A DNA stretch of 64,000 nucleotides from positions 285,730-349,729 of the forward strand of contig NZ_PJJL01000072.1 in assembly GCF_002929505.1 (NCBI RefSeq), in the 5' to 3' direction. Below are positions 7,960 through 17,424 of the stretch, one piece after another. The notes beneath the pieces are model-generated. The model did not search any database, was not told where the DNA came from, and saw nothing but the letters and a program-made list of their open reading frames with translations. A program made the translations under genes and the position numbers. The stretch comes from Cryobacterium sp. Y57 (GTDB taxonomy: Bacteria > Actinomycetota > Actinomycetes > Actinomycetales > Microbacteriaceae). The number at the start of each line of letters is the position of its first letter. The first letter of the stretch is position 1.

Positions 7960-9339
7960 CTACTCTGTCGGAGCCGCCTTCTTCGGCGCACGCTTCACCG
8001 GAGCGCTCGTGACGACAGCGGATGCGCTAACCGTCTGCTTGGGCGCAGCGCTCGTGCGTACGGGAGCTCTGCGCGCCGGAACTGCCTCGGCGGCATCGAC
8101 CAGGGGCGCGGCCACCGGCTGGAGCCGCGAGAGCTGGGTCACGTGGCCGGGGTTCAGTTCTTCGAGTGCGTTAACACCGAGCAGACGCATGGTGCGGGCC
8201 ACCTGCTCCGACAGAATCGCAATCGTACGGTCCACCCCGGCCTCACCGCCGGCCATGAGGCCGTAGAGGTAGGCGCGGCCGATCATCGTGAAGCGGGCGC
8301 CGAGGGCGATCGACGCGACAATGTCGGCCCCCGACATGATGCCGGTATCGAGGTGCACCTCGGTGTGTGCGCCGACCTCGCGGGCGACCCGCGGCAGTAA
8401 ATGGAACGGGATCGGCGCTCGGTCGAGTTGGCGACCGCCGTGGTTGGACAGGATGATGCCATCAACGCCGAGATCGACGAGGCGTTTGGCGTCGTCGATG
8501 TTCTGCACGCCCTTGACGACGACCTTGCCGGGCCACTGCGCCTTGATCCAGGCGAGGTCTTCAAAGTCGACGGTCGGGTCGAACATGGAATCGAGCAGGT
8601 CGGCGACGGTGCCGCTCCAGCGATCGAGACTCGCAAAGGAGAGTGGCTCGGTGGTCAGAAAGTTGATCCACCACTCCGGGCGCGGCAACGCATTGACGAC
8701 GGTACCGAGGGTGAGCGCCGGCGGAATCGAGAAGCCGTTGCGCTTGTCGCGTAGGCGGGCGCCGGCGACGGGCACGTCGACGGTCACCAGAAGCGTGTCG
8801 TACCCGGCTTTCGCGGCCCGGTCGACGAGCGCCATCGAGCGGTCGCGGTCCTTCCACATGTACAACTGAAACCAGTTGCGCCCGTTCGGGTTGGCGGCTT
8901 TGACGTCTTCGATCGAGGTCGTGCCCATGGTCGACAGGGCGAAGGGGATGCCGGCCCGGGCCGCGGCATGCGCCCCGGCAATTTCGCCCTCGGTCTGCAT
9001 CATTCGGGTGAAGCCGGTGGGTGCGATGCCAAAGGGCTGAGAAACCGGGGCACCGAGCACGTCCCAGCCGGTCGACACGCTCGACACGTCGCGCAGAATC
9101 GACGGGTGAAACTCGATGTCCTCGAAGGCCTGGCGAGCTCGGCCCAGCGAGATCTCGGCTTCGGCTGCACCCTCGGTGTAGTCGAACGCAGCCTTCGGCG
9201 TGCGCTTCCTGGCGATGGTCCGCAAGTCGGCGATCGTGAGCGCCGCATCGAGGCGGCGCTTCTTCGCGTTGAGCTCGGGGGTCTTGAACCTCATCAGCGG
9301 GGCGAGGTCTGCGATCTTGGGGATGCGTCGTTGAATCAT
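7960..9339 (-). CDS. lldD: FMN-dependent alpha-hydroxy-acid dehydrogenase (L-lactate dehydrogenase, LldD-like)
   Basis: 459 residues with the FMN hydroxy-acid oxidase barrel at about 30-400: [12 protein letters not shown] (102-113), [12 protein letters not shown] (184-195), FMN-contacting Lys276 and the catalytic base His300 in SNHGGRQLD. Beyond the usual length there is a tail of about 45 residues rich in Ala, Pro, Val and Lys ([13 protein letters not shown] end), as in some actinobacterial LldD2 proteins. The enzyme oxidises L-lactate to pyruvate, passing electrons to the membrane quinone pool. The FadR-type regulator starts 12 bases upstream, so the two form an operon. Confidence 0.88.
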   Translation of the reverse strand: MIQRRIPKIADLAPLMRFKTPELNAKKRRLDAALTIADLRTIARKRTPKAAFDYTEGAAEAEISLGRARQAFEDIEFHPSILRDVSSVSTGWDVLGAPVSQPFGIAPTGFTRMMQTEGEIAGAHAAARAGIPFALSTMGTTSIEDVKAANPNGRNWFQLYMWKDRDRSMALVDRAAKAGYDTLLVTVDVPVAGARLRDKRNGFSIPPALTLGTVVNALPRPEWWINFLTTEPLSFASLDRWSGTVADLLDSMFDPTVDFEDLAWIKAQWPGKVVVKGVQNIDDAKRLVDLGVDGIILSNHGGRQLDRAPIPFHLLPRVAREVGAHTEVHLDTGIMSGADIVASIALGARFTMIGRAYLYGLMAGGEAGVDRTIAILSEQVARTMRLLGVNALEELNPGHVTQLSRLQPVAAPLVDAAEAVPARRAPVRTSAAPKQTVSASAVVTSAPVKRAPKKAAPTE

Positions 9340-9351
9340 GGTCGTCCTTAT

Positions 9352-10068
9352 CTAGTGTGCGGTGAGGTGGGTCTCGGCGTAGTACCCCGAAATGTGGGCC
9401 TGCACGGCGAGGCGGGCGGCATCGGCTTGACCGGTCAGGATGGCACGGAGAATGCTGCGATGCTCGAGCATGAGACGAGCGGATGTTTTCGGCCAGCTCG
9501 CCAGACCCAGCGCGCCAGCCCGTGCGTACCCCTCGATGGCGCTGCGAAGGCCGGCCATGGTCGCGGTGATGACCAGGTTGCCGCTCGCTTCGGCGAGAGA
9601 GAGGTGAAACTGGGCGTCGAGGGCGAGGAATTCGGCTTCGGTAAGGGAATGCTCTTCCATGGCGGTGAGGATTTGCGCGGAGCTGGTCAAATCGGGAGTG
9701 CTGGTGCGGCAGGCCTCGGCCAGCTCGGCGACGATGAAACCTTCCAGCACGAGGCGGGTCTTCACCACGTCGGCTACCGGAAACCCCTGGGCTGCCACCT
9801 GCAGGCGCATGAGCGACGACATGCCGCCGCCGGGGCGAGCGACGATGATCGCGCCGGCCGAGGGTCCGGAGCCGGCGGCGGTGCGAATGAGACCCAAGAC
9901 CTCGAGCACCCGCAGTGCTTCCCGCACGCTCGATCGACCGACACCCAGGTCGGCGGCGAGGGTGCGTTCGGGCGGCAGGTGATCGCCTGGGCTGAGACGT
10001 CCCTCGAGCAGGTCGAGTTCGACGGCATCGAGCACGACCTGCCAGGCACGAAGACTGATCGCGGTCAC
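9352..10068 (-). CDS. lldR: FadR/GntR family regulator, LldR-like
   Basis: 238 residues from a GTG at 10068, which has a GAGAGG site. A longer frame from 10107 would run into the operator and is not preferred. N-terminal winged helix (LPPERTLAADLGVGRSSVREALRVLEVLGLI) and a C-terminal FCD domain with metal-binding His residues (ALDAQFHLSL, LEHRSI, QAHI). It precedes lldD with a 12-base gap. E. coli and Corynebacterium LldR repress lactate operons and are released by lactate; the same role is inferred. Confidence 0.85.
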   Translation of the reverse strand: MTAISLRAWQVVLDAVELDLLEGRLSPGDHLPPERTLAADLGVGRSSVREALRVLEVLGLIRTAAGSGPSAGAIIVARPGGGMSSLMRLQVAAQGFPVADVVKTRLVLEGFIVAELAEACRTSTPDLTSSAQILTAMEEHSLTEAEFLALDAQFHLSLAEASGNLVITATMAGLRSAIEGYARAGALGLASWPKTSARLMLEHRSILRAILTGQADAARLAVQAHISGYYAETHLTAH

Positions 10069-10089
10069 GGGTCCTCTCGGTCGACGAGC

Positions 10090-10104
10090 TGTGGTCTGAC
10101 CACA
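10090..10104. promoter_or_regulatory. FadR/LldR-type operator palindrome
   Basis: A perfect 15-base palindrome, TGTGGTC-T-GACCACA, sits 21 bases upstream of the regulator's GTG. It matches the TGGTC..GACCA core of known FadR/LldR operators. It lies in the divergent gap between the regulator-lldD operon and the dienelactone hydrolase gene, so it could control both. Confidence 0.75.
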
Positions 10105-10161
10105 CACTATACGACTTTACGAGATTTGCGGGATACAGTTTCAGCCAACCCGGGAGAGACC

Positions 10162-10905
10162 ATGACCGCTGCACCCCAGCTCATCGACCTGAAACTGCCC
10201 GACGGACCGGGTGGGAGCGCCGGCCTGAAAGCCGTGCTCGCGATTCCCTCGGGCGACGGCCCGTGGCCTGGTGTCGTGCTCGTGCACGAGGCATTCGGCC
10301 TCACCGACGTCATGCGCCGCCAGGTGATCCGCATGGCGGAGGCCGGATATCTGGCCCTCATGGCCGATTTGTTCACCGCGGGCGGTCCGCGCACATGTCT
10401 CGTGGCTACCTTTCGCGCCCTGTCGGCCGGTGCCGGCCGGGCCTTCGTCGACATCGAGTCGGGCCGCACGTTCCTCCGCGGGCGCAACGACTGCACTGGT
10501 CGAATCGGCGTGCTGGGCTTTTGTATGGGGGGCGGTTTCGCCCTCGCCACGGCCACGCGCGGCTTCGACGTCGCCTCGGTCAACTACGGTCGGCTGCCGA
10601 AGGAACTCGACGACCACCTGGTCGGTGCCTGCCCGATCGTCGGCAGCTTCGGCGGCGCCGACCGGTCGCTCATCGGCGCAGCGGCCACTCTCGATTCTTC
10701 CCTCGATCGGCTGAAGATCGAGCACGACGTCAAGGAATACCCGGGCGCCGGTCACTCCTTTCTCAACGATGCCGAGACCGGGCCGCGGGTGCTGCGCCCG
10801 GTGCTGGCGCGCATCCTCGGCGCCGGCCCCGACCCGGTGGCCGCTGCCGACGCCTGGAGGCGCATCGAAGCGTTTTTCGGCGAGCACCTCGCGGCGTCTT
10901 CATAG
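10162..10905 (+). CDS. Dienelactone hydrolase family protein
   Basis: 247 residues from ATG 10162 after a GGGAGAG site. Alpha/beta hydrolase with the dienelactone-hydrolase triad: Cys121 in GFCMGG, Asp167 in GGADRS and His198 in PGAGHSF. VHEAFGL (41-47) forms the oxyanion region. Classical members open dienelactones in chlorocatechol degradation, but many actinobacterial paralogues have unknown carboxylester substrates. It is divergent from the lldR-lldD operon across the shared operator. Confidence 0.82.
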   Translation: MTAAPQLIDLKLPDGPGGSAGLKAVLAIPSGDGPWPGVVLVHEAFGLTDVMRRQVIRMAEAGYLALMADLFTAGGPRTCLVATFRALSAGAGRAFVDIESGRTFLRGRNDCTGRIGVLGFCMGGGFALATATRGFDVASVNYGRLPKELDDHLVGACPIVGSFGGADRSLIGAAATLDSSLDRLKIEHDVKEYPGAGHSFLNDAETGPRVLRPVLARILGAGPDPVAAADAWRRIEAFFGEHLAASS

Positions 10906-10982
10906 TGTTGCTAGCGGGCGGCAACTGGTAGCCTCCAACAAGAACAGGGGACACCATCGCCAAACGCTCAACCATTATTGCC

Positions 10983-12287
10983 ATGGTCACCGTCGCATCC
11001 GTTGTCGCCATCGGCGGCGTCGCCACTGCGCTGGCGCTGACTCCGCAAACCGGCTCCGACACGACGCTGACAGTGCGGGTCTGGGACGAACAGGTCGCGC
11101 AATCCTACGAAAAGTCGTTCACGGCGTTCGAGAAAGCCAATCCGGGCATCGATGTCGCCGTCAACGTTGTACCGTGGGCCGACTACTTCACCAAGCTGCG
11201 CGTCGACGTGGCGGGCGAGACCGCCGACGATGTGTTCTGGGTGAACGCCGGTAACTTCGCGGACTATGCCGTCAATGGCAGCCTGATGAACATAACGGAT
11301 GCCCTCGGCTCCGATGCTCAGGTCAACTGGCAACCCAGCGTCATCGACCAGTACACCCTCGATGGTGCGCTCTGGGGAGTGCCCCAGCTCGCTGATCCCG
11401 GGATCGGACTGTATTACAACGAGGAACTCCTCGCGGCAGCCGGTATCGACCCGGGCAGCGTCGGCGACCTGCACTGGGATCCGGCCACCGGCGACGACAC
11501 CCTGCTGCCCGTGCTGCAAAAGCTCACCATCGACGCCAACGGCAATACCGCCGACAACCCAGCGTTCGACCCCTCACAAATCGTGCAGTACGGCTACAAC
11601 GCCGCCAACGACCTCAACGCCATCTACCTCAACTACCTCGGCTCGAACGGCGCGGCCCTGCAAGACGGCGACGAGTTCGTTTTCGACACGGCCGAGGGAC
11701 AGGAGTCGTTCCAGTACGTGATCGACCTGATGAACAAATATCACGTGGCCCCGTCGGCCGCCGACACCAACCTCAACGGCGACTTCGCGCTCGACCAGTT
11801 TCTGCAGGGCAAGATGGCCCTGTTCCAGAGCGGCGTCTACAACCTCAGCAACGTGAGCGATGGCGCCGGCTTCGAGTGGGGGGTCGCGGCAATTCCGTCG
11901 GGTCCGGCCGGCGCGATCAGCGTCACCAACGGCGTCATCGCCGCTGGCAACGCCGACTCGAAGCATCCGGGACAGACCCGCAAACTGCTCGAGTGGCTCG
12001 GCAGCACCGCGGGCAGCGCGGCTATCGGCGAAGACGGGTCGGCATCGCCGGCCGTCATCGGTGCGCAGGCCAGTTACATCGAGTCGTGGCAGCAACGGGG
12101 CGTCGACGTGACCGCGTTCATCGATGTGCTCGATAACGGCACAGTGCAGGCGCCGCAGGGCGCAAGATGGGCCGAGGCCTCCGACGCGTTCGAGTCGACT
12201 TTCGCCGAAATGTTCCTGGGTCGCATTCCAGTCGACCAGGCCCTGCGCACCGCGCAAGCCAGTGCGAACGCGGCCATCGACGGCTGA
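10983..12287 (+). CDS. Extracellular solute-binding protein family 1 (sugar ABC type), orphan
   Basis: 434 residues from ATG 10983. Carbohydrate-binding-protein fold: LTVRVWDEQ near 29, YFTKLRVDVAGE near 67, WGVPQLADPGIGLYYNEELL near 131-150, and an FLQGKMALFQSG segment near 275. The N-terminus is a hydrophobic export segment. The ATG has no ribosome binding site, whereas CAGGGGAC sits correctly before an in-frame ATC at 10956 that would add a basic KRS N-region, so the true start may be that ATC or the codon is a mutation. No lipobox Cys is present and no permease or ATPase gene is adjacent; both are unusual for a Gram-positive binding protein. Confidence 0.82.
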   Translation: MVTVASVVAIGGVATALALTPQTGSDTTLTVRVWDEQVAQSYEKSFTAFEKANPGIDVAVNVVPWADYFTKLRVDVAGETADDVFWVNAGNFADYAVNGSLMNITDALGSDAQVNWQPSVIDQYTLDGALWGVPQLADPGIGLYYNEELLAAAGIDPGSVGDLHWDPATGDDTLLPVLQKLTIDANGNTADNPAFDPSQIVQYGYNAANDLNAIYLNYLGSNGAALQDGDEFVFDTAEGQESFQYVIDLMNKYHVAPSAADTNLNGDFALDQFLQGKMALFQSGVYNLSNVSDGAGFEWGVAAIPSGPAGAISVTNGVIAAGNADSKHPGQTRKLLEWLGSTAGSAAIGEDGSASPAVIGAQASYIESWQQRGVDVTAFIDVLDNGTVQAPQGARWAEASDAFESTFAEMFLGRIPVDQALRTAQASANAAIDG

Positions 12288-12304
12288 ACAGGTTGACGCA
12301 GCGA

Positions 12305-13225
12305 CTAACTCTTCAACACGACGTTGAGCGGGGTCTCGTCGCGCAGCATCCGTTCTATCTGCTCACGCACCAGCCGAGCCATGCGCGGCAGCATGGCGCT
12401 CGAGGCGCCGCCGACGTGTGGTGAGATGAGCACATTCGGCAGGGCGAAGAGCGGATGCCCCGCGGGCAGCGGTTCCGGCTCGGTCACGTCGAGTGCGAGC
12501 CGGAGGCGGCCGCTCGTCGCGTGCGCGAGCAGGGCGGCCGTATCGGCGACCGGGCCGCGGGCAATGTTCACGAGCAGGCTATCGTCACGCATCTGGGCCA
12601 GGAACGCGTCGTCGACCAGGTGGGTGGTTTCTGCAGTCAGTGGAATGCCGACGACGACGATGTCGGCCTGTGGCAGCAGCTCGAAGAGGGAATCGAAGCC
12701 GTAGATCGCGCCGCGCTCATCGCTGCGGGCCGTGCGCGCCACGCGGATGACCGTGGTCTCGAAGGCGAGCAGCCGGCTCTCGATGGCCTGACCGACACCG
12801 CCGTAGCCGAGCAGTAACACCGTGCGGTCGGCGAGGCTCGGGTGATGGGCCGGCGCCCATTCGCCGGCGTCGGCGGCGCGCACAAAATCGGGGATGCCGC
12901 GCTGGGAGGCCAGGATGAGGGCGAGGGTGAGCTCGGCGGTGGAGGCTTCGTGCACGCTTGCAGCATTGGCGAAGACGTGCCCGGCTGGGAGGACCTGATC
13001 GACACCGTCGTAGCCGATGGACTGGCTCTGCACTAATCGGGTCTCGACGCCGGCGAGGTGCGCGAGTCGGTCGGTCCCGCCCATATACGGCGTGACGACG
13101 ATGTCGAACCGCGGTCGGGGGGCCGGGCCGTCGAGCGGCCATTCGACGACTTCGACGCCGGCGGGCAGTTCACCGACCGCCTTGTGCAGGTGGGAATCGG
13201 GCAGGCTGACCAGCAATGGATTCAT
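12305..13225 (-). CDS. D-isomer-specific 2-hydroxyacid dehydrogenase
   Basis: 306 residues. The NAD-binding domain carries LLGYGGVGQAIESRL near 138-152. Catalytic residues follow the family: Arg in VNIARGPVADT, Glu in VTEPEPLPAGHPL, and His in LISPHVGG. These enzymes reduce 2-oxoacids to D-2-hydroxyacids (hydroxypyruvate, glyoxylate, phosphoglycerate); the substrate is not predictable. The gene converges on the solute-binding protein gene with only 17 bases between them. A degraded copy of its central part lies at about 15,750-15,830, on the far side of the protease gene. Confidence 0.88.
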   Translation of the reverse strand: MNPLLVSLPDSHLHKAVGELPAGVEVVEWPLDGPAPRPRFDIVVTPYMGGTDRLAHLAGVETRLVQSQSIGYDGVDQVLPAGHVFANAASVHEASTAELTLALILASQRGIPDFVRAADAGEWAPAHHPSLADRTVLLLGYGGVGQAIESRLLAFETTVIRVARTARSDERGAIYGFDSLFELLPQADIVVVGIPLTAETTHLVDDAFLAQMRDDSLLVNIARGPVADTAALLAHATSGRLRLALDVTEPEPLPAGHPLFALPNVLISPHVGGASSAMLPRMARLVREQIERMLRDETPLNVVLKS

Positions 13226-13322
13226 TCTACGAGCCTACTTCGCCCGTACGCGCCGTCCGGAGGTCTGGGCGAACCGCCAGCCAGACCGGTGCCGGGAGTC
13301 TCCCCACCGAAGTGGTGCGGGG

Positions 13323-15614
13323 TCAGGCTCGAGGAAAACGCGTCTGCGCCTTTGTCAGATATTCCGCACTGCTCAGCACGGCCGAGCGAACTGCCTGATT
13401 GCCGTGGGCGATCACCAGAGGCGTCCAACTGCGGATACCTGCGGGATCGCTACCGCGGTTGAGAAACAGCTCGTAGACAATCGCGATACGTTCGGCGGCT
13501 GACTCTTCAGAATTCCAGATTCCGTTGACGGCCCTGGCCGTTCCGTAGAGCCGCACCTGTTCAGCCCAATAAGACAATTCGCTGGGGCCAGCCGCCCGCA
13601 CCAGGAGATCCTGGTACAGCACAGTCGTGAAGCCGGAAGGGGTAGAACCGGCGCGTTCGTAGTATTCGAGGCTCTTCATGAACGTCATCTGCACTTCGTC
13701 GACGGTCGCAGTTCCGATATGGATGCGATTGAGCCAATCGTTGAGGCCAGCCTGATCGTACTCGCGGTGCAAAACGGTTCGATACGCCAGCTTGATCTGG
13801 CCGACGAGATATTCATCACTGTTCAGCACGGAATTGGCGACCCGCGTTACCGGCCAGCCCTGCTCCAGCAGGGAGTACCGCCAGGCGTTCAAACCGCCAG
13901 CATCGGGGGTGCGCCCCAGCACGTCGTCGTACACCGCGTAGATTAGCGCCGTGGCGCTGTCAGACGCGGTTGGGGGCGTCCGGGCCGGAGTCGTCTCCGG
14001 CCCAGACGCGGTTGGGGGTGTCTGGGCCGGAGTCGTCTCCGGTGTTGTTGTGACAGCAATGGGCCCGCCCCACGTGCCGGCACCAATGCGGTTCACGGCG
14101 GCGACCCGGTAGAAGTACGTTGTATTTGCCGTCACCGATGCCATCTGGTGAGACAGGCGCACGCCGGATCTTTCGTCCAGCACCGTGGACCAGGTCGTCC
14201 CGTCGGTCGACGCCTGCAGGCGATAGCCCAAAACCGTGTTGCCGGTCCCATCTGCCGTGTTCCACTGCACCAGCCCGCCAGAGGATGCCGCCAGCCCACC
14301 GGGTGCGCTCGGCAGGAACGGCGTTCGCAATACGAGGTTGGCTGACGTTGAGCTGGCTGCGGTCGCGTATCCCGACCCAAAGCGAATTGTTGAATTCAGC
14401 GGCTGATCGCGGGTCGACACGAGAACGTCCCTCTGGGCGGATGACAGCAGCGCCGAAGTCGTCTCGGAGGGAGTGGCCGTGGGGTGCTCAGCCAGGTAAA
14501 CCGCTGCCGTACCGGCGGCCACCGGGGCTGCAAACGAGGTGCCGCTCACTACGGTCTCGCGAGAATCAGTGGCTGACGTTAGCACGCCCAAGCCCGGCGC
14601 AAACAGATCGACGCAGGAACCCGCGTTGGAAAAGTATGCCCGCCCTTCGAGGCCAACGCCACCGACCGCTGGGTCAAGGGCGCCGACCGTGAACGCCGTC
14701 GGTACACGGGCCGGTACAACTTGGCAGGCGTCGGGAACGTCTGCACCATCGGTAACGTTTGGTCCATCGGAGGCGTCTGCGTTATAGGCATCGTCTGGGA
14801 CGACGGCATCGTTGCCTGCTGCGATCGTCACAAAGAACCCTGCCGCGACGGCATTCTCAACGGCACTGTCCAGCGGCAGGAAGTCGGGATCCTTCGTTGT
14901 GTCGAGGGCGCCGAGGCTGAGGTTGATGACGCCGGGGGTGCCAGCTGGATGAGTCGACATGATCCAGTTGAGGCCTGCGATGATGTCAGATCCGGCACCG
15001 ACTCCGCTGCAGTCCATTACCCGAACGGGAACGACCGTTGCTCGCTTGGCCGCTCCGTACACGGTGCCGGCGGCCGTGGCGGCGACGGCGGTGCCATGGC
15101 CGTTGCAGTCCGTGCCGCTGATGCCCGCGATCGCGTCAAATCCCGACGTCACGCGTCCTGAAAGATCAGTTATATTCCGTTGCACCCCGGTGTCGACGAC
15201 GTAGATGCGAACGCCCACTCCTGCGGAGGCCGGATACCAGTACTCCTGATTTGTGCTCGCGGCGTGTGTCGTTGCCAAATATTGATCGAGGCGGTCGAGT
15301 TGCCACGGAGCGTCGCTTTGTATATCACTGATCGACAACGTCACATCTTTGGCGACGACCACCCCCGGTTCGGCATCGAGCAGGGCTGCCTGATCGGGCG
15401 TGAGTTCCACAATGGCGCTCACCACCTCGTTCAGAACCTCGGCGTCGGCGGTTGGCACGGCGGCAAGAGCCTCCTCCAGCACAACCAGCGAGGTTGCGTC
15501 TACGAGATATCGCTCGGGCTCCGTGGTTGCAGCCGCGGGGGCTCCGACGCCCGCCACGACAACGCCGGTGCACAACAGGATCGCCGAGAGCATCGGCCGA
15601 ATTCGGTGGAACAT
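13323..15614 (-). CDS. Secreted S8 (subtilisin-like) serine peptidase with FnIII and DUF4214 repeats
   Basis: 763 residues. Signal peptide (about 1-29, ending APAAA), I9-type propeptide (35-95), and an S8 domain with triad Asp141 (VVDTG), His173 (NGHGTAV) and Ser360 (SGTSFAAP). It continues with an FnIII-like domain (about 420-520), a Thr/Pro linker made of two 14-residue repeats, and about four DUF4214 repeats (560-760; [23 protein letters not shown]). The protease is exported and probably self-processed. DUF4214 repeats occur in large surface and extracellular proteins and may mediate attachment. There is no LPXTG anchor. An acidic insertion ([15 protein letters not shown]) lies near 278-292. 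Confidence 0.9.
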   Translation of the reverse strand: MFHRIRPMLSAILLCTGVVVAGVGAPAAATTEPERYLVDATSLVVLEEALAAVPTADAEVLNEVVSAIVELTPDQAALLDAEPGVVVAKDVTLSISDIQSDAPWQLDRLDQYLATTHAASTNQEYWYPASAGVGVRIYVVDTGVQRNITDLSGRVTSGFDAIAGISGTDCNGHGTAVAATAAGTVYGAAKRATVVPVRVMDCSGVGAGSDIIAGLNWIMSTHPAGTPGVINLSLGALDTTKDPDFLPLDSAVENAVAAGFFVTIAAGNDAVVPDDAYNADASDGPNVTDGADVPDACQVVPARVPTAFTVGALDPAVGGVGLEGRAYFSNAGSCVDLFAPGLGVLTSATDSRETVVSGTSFAAPVAAGTAAVYLAEHPTATPSETTSALLSSAQRDVLVSTRDQPLNSTIRFGSGYATAASSTSANLVLRTPFLPSAPGGLAASSGGLVQWNTADGTGNTVLGYRLQASTDGTTWSTVLDERSGVRLSHQMASVTANTTYFYRVAAVNRIGAGTWGGPIAVTTTPETTPAQTPPTASGPETTPARTPPTASDSATALIYAVYDDVLGRTPDAGGLNAWRYSLLEQGWPVTRVANSVLNSDEYLVGQIKLAYRTVLHREYDQAGLNDWLNRIHIGTATVDEVQMTFMKSLEYYERAGSTPSGFTTVLYQDLLVRAAGPSELSYWAEQVRLYGTARAVNGIWNSEESAAERIAIVYELFLNRGSDPAGIRSWTPLVIAHGNQAVRSAVLSSAEYLTKAQTRFPRA
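13961..14044 (-). repeat. Two 42-base tandem repeats coding a Thr/Pro linker
   Basis: Two nearly identical 42-base units (13961-14002 and 14003-14044) inside the protease gene encode two 14-residue ETTPA(Q/R)TPPTAS-type blocks linking the FnIII-like and DUF4214 parts. Copy number is likely to vary between strains. Confidence 0.8.
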
Positions 15615-15749
15615 GGAAACTCCGACTGCTCAGGGGCACTCAAACGGGTGGCCAACGTTGCGACACAGCGCTTGAGAAGTCTACCGACCTGCTTGCGAAA
15701 CCATCAGAGACCAACGTGAATGTCTTCATTGACATGCTCGCCAATAGCG

Positions 15750-15830
15750 CCGTGCCGGCGCCGCGGCGCGCGCAAAATAGGGGATGCCGCGCTGGGGGAC
15801 CGGGGTGGGGGCGAGGATGAGCTCGCCCGT
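15750..15830 (-). pseudogene. Degraded fragment duplicating part of the 2-hydroxyacid dehydrogenase gene
   Basis: This stretch is clearly similar to 12,865-12,945 in the dehydrogenase gene on the same strand: shared GGGGATGCCGCGCTGGG and GGCGAGG.TGAGCTCG cores. Read leftward it gives GELILAP...QRGIPYFAR against AELTLALILASQRGIPDFVR in the intact protein. It lies just downstream of the protease start, so the protease gene is bracketed by the intact gene and this remnant. Confidence 0.6.
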
Positions 15831-15896
15831 GCGCGCCATCCACCTCTCGGGTATTCGTCTCCGGCCGGTAGTCGGCGTGGTTGGTACCATTGTCTA

Positions 15897-17363
15897 ATGA
15901 GTAAAGTCGTCGGCCGCGCTGCTGTCCATGAGGACCGAGCCTTCTTCGGGCAGCCGCGATCACTCGCCAATATCTTCGGCGTCGAGATGTGGGAGCGTTT
16001 TTCGTTCTACGGTATGCAGGGCATCCTCCTGTTGTACCTGTACTTCTCGGCCGCCGACGGCGGCCTCGGCATTGCCCAGACCACGGCAGCCGGCATCGTG
16101 GGCGCGTACGGTGGTGGCGTCTACCTGTCGACCATTCTCGGCGCCTGGGTCGCCGATCGTCTTCTTGGCTCCGAGCGGGTGCTGTTCTATAGCGCCATCG
16201 TCATCATGCTCGGTCACATTGCCCTGGCCGTCGTGCCGGGGGTCGGCGGTCTCATAACCGGCCTCCTTCTGATCGCCGTCGGCAGCGGAGGGCTCAAGGC
16301 CAACGCGACGTCTGTCGTCGGTGCGCTCTACGCCCCGGATGACCCCCGGCGAGACGCCGGTTTCTCGTTGTTCTACCTCGGCATCAACCTCGGCGCGTTT
16401 GCCGGACCGATCCTCACCGGGTTGCTGCAGACCAAGATCGGATTTCATTATGGTTTTGGACTCGCCGCTGTAGGTATGGCGATCGGTTTGACCCAATACT
16501 CGTTCGGCCGCAAACGGCTGCCGGATACTGCCCGATTGGTACCGGATCCCCTCCCGCGATCCCGCTGGCGCGGCTATGCCTACGGGGCAGTACTGACGGT
16601 CGTCGTCATCGTCGTGCTCGTGCTGATCGGCGTGATCACCGCACGCAATCTGGTCACGATCGTGATTGGGTTGACCGTTTTCGCCGCGGTCGCTTATTTC
16701 GCGGTGATTCTCACAAACCGGCAGATCACTCCGGTAGAACGCAAACGTGTCTACGCCTTCATCCCGCTTTTCGTGGCCAGCACCGCGTTCTGGTCGCTGT
16801 ACCAGCAACAGTTCACGGTCGTCACGATCTATTCCGCAGAGCGGCTTGACCGGGCTCTGTTCGGCTGGGAGATGCCGGTGCCCTGGGTGCAGTCCATCAA
16901 CCCCGTCTTCATCATCGTGCTCTCCGGCCTCTTCGCCGCTCTGTGGACCAGGTGGGGCTCGAGGCAGCCGTCTACGCCGATGAAGTTCGCGGTCGGAACC
17001 GCGGTCATGGGGGCCGCTTTCCTGTTGTTTCTGCCGTTTGCCGGCGGCGCGGCGAATTCGACGCCGCTACTGGCGATGATTGGCATTTTGCTGGTCTTCA
17101 CGGTTGCGGAGCTTCTGCTTTCACCGGTTGGGCTCTCCATCGCCACCAAACTCGCACCCGCGGTGTTCAAAACCCAGATGGTTGCGCTGTTCTTTCTCTC
17201 GGTCGCGCTCGGCTCTGCCGTGTCTGGGGTGCTCGCCGCCTGGTACGCGACGGCGCCCGAGCGACTTTACTTCGGCGTTCTCGGCGGCATCGCGATCGTG
17301 CTGGGGCTCATGCTCGCCCTGGTCGCCCGCCCGGTGCTGCGCTTGATGGGCGGGGTGCGCTAG
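15897..17363 (+). CDS. Peptide MFS transporter, POT/PTR family (DtpT-like)
   Basis: 488 residues from ATG 15897; upstream in-frame sequence belongs to the dehydrogenase remnant. Twelve to fourteen membrane segments. POT signatures: FGVEMWERFSFYGMQGILLLYL near the N-terminus (with the ExxERFxYYG-type motif), DRLLGSER and GIGSGGLKANATS-like GSGGLKAN, and FYLGINLGAFAGP. Members import di- and tripeptides with protons. It stands alone between a remnant sequence and a convergent MFS-MarR operon. Confidence 0.9.
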   Translation: MSKVVGRAAVHEDRAFFGQPRSLANIFGVEMWERFSFYGMQGILLLYLYFSAADGGLGIAQTTAAGIVGAYGGGVYLSTILGAWVADRLLGSERVLFYSAIVIMLGHIALAVVPGVGGLITGLLLIAVGSGGLKANATSVVGALYAPDDPRRDAGFSLFYLGINLGAFAGPILTGLLQTKIGFHYGFGLAAVGMAIGLTQYSFGRKRLPDTARLVPDPLPRSRWRGYAYGAVLTVVVIVVLVLIGVITARNLVTIVIGLTVFAAVAYFAVILTNRQITPVERKRVYAFIPLFVASTAFWSLYQQQFTVVTIYSAERLDRALFGWEMPVPWVQSINPVFIIVLSGLFAALWTRWGSRQPSTPMKFAVGTAVMGAAFLLFLPFAGGAANSTPLLAMIGILLVFTVAELLLSPVGLSIATKLAPAVFKTQMVALFFLSVALGSAVSGVLAAWYATAPERLYFGVLGGIAIVLGLMLALVARPVLRLMGGVR

Positions 17364-17424
17364 TGCCCGCTCGCCGAAATCGGCGGTGTGAGGCCGGCAC
17401 CCGGCAACGGTACCCACGCAGCGG

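Noticed and set aside
8968..10161. Rightward open frame preceding the dienelactone hydrolase
   Set aside because: Antisense to lldD and lldR; only the part from ATG 10162 matches a protein family and has a ribosome binding site.
8561..10174. Leftward open frame of 537 codons across lldD and its regulator
   Set aside because: It is a shifted frame of the two real genes, with Arg/Pro-rich nonsense and no motifs.
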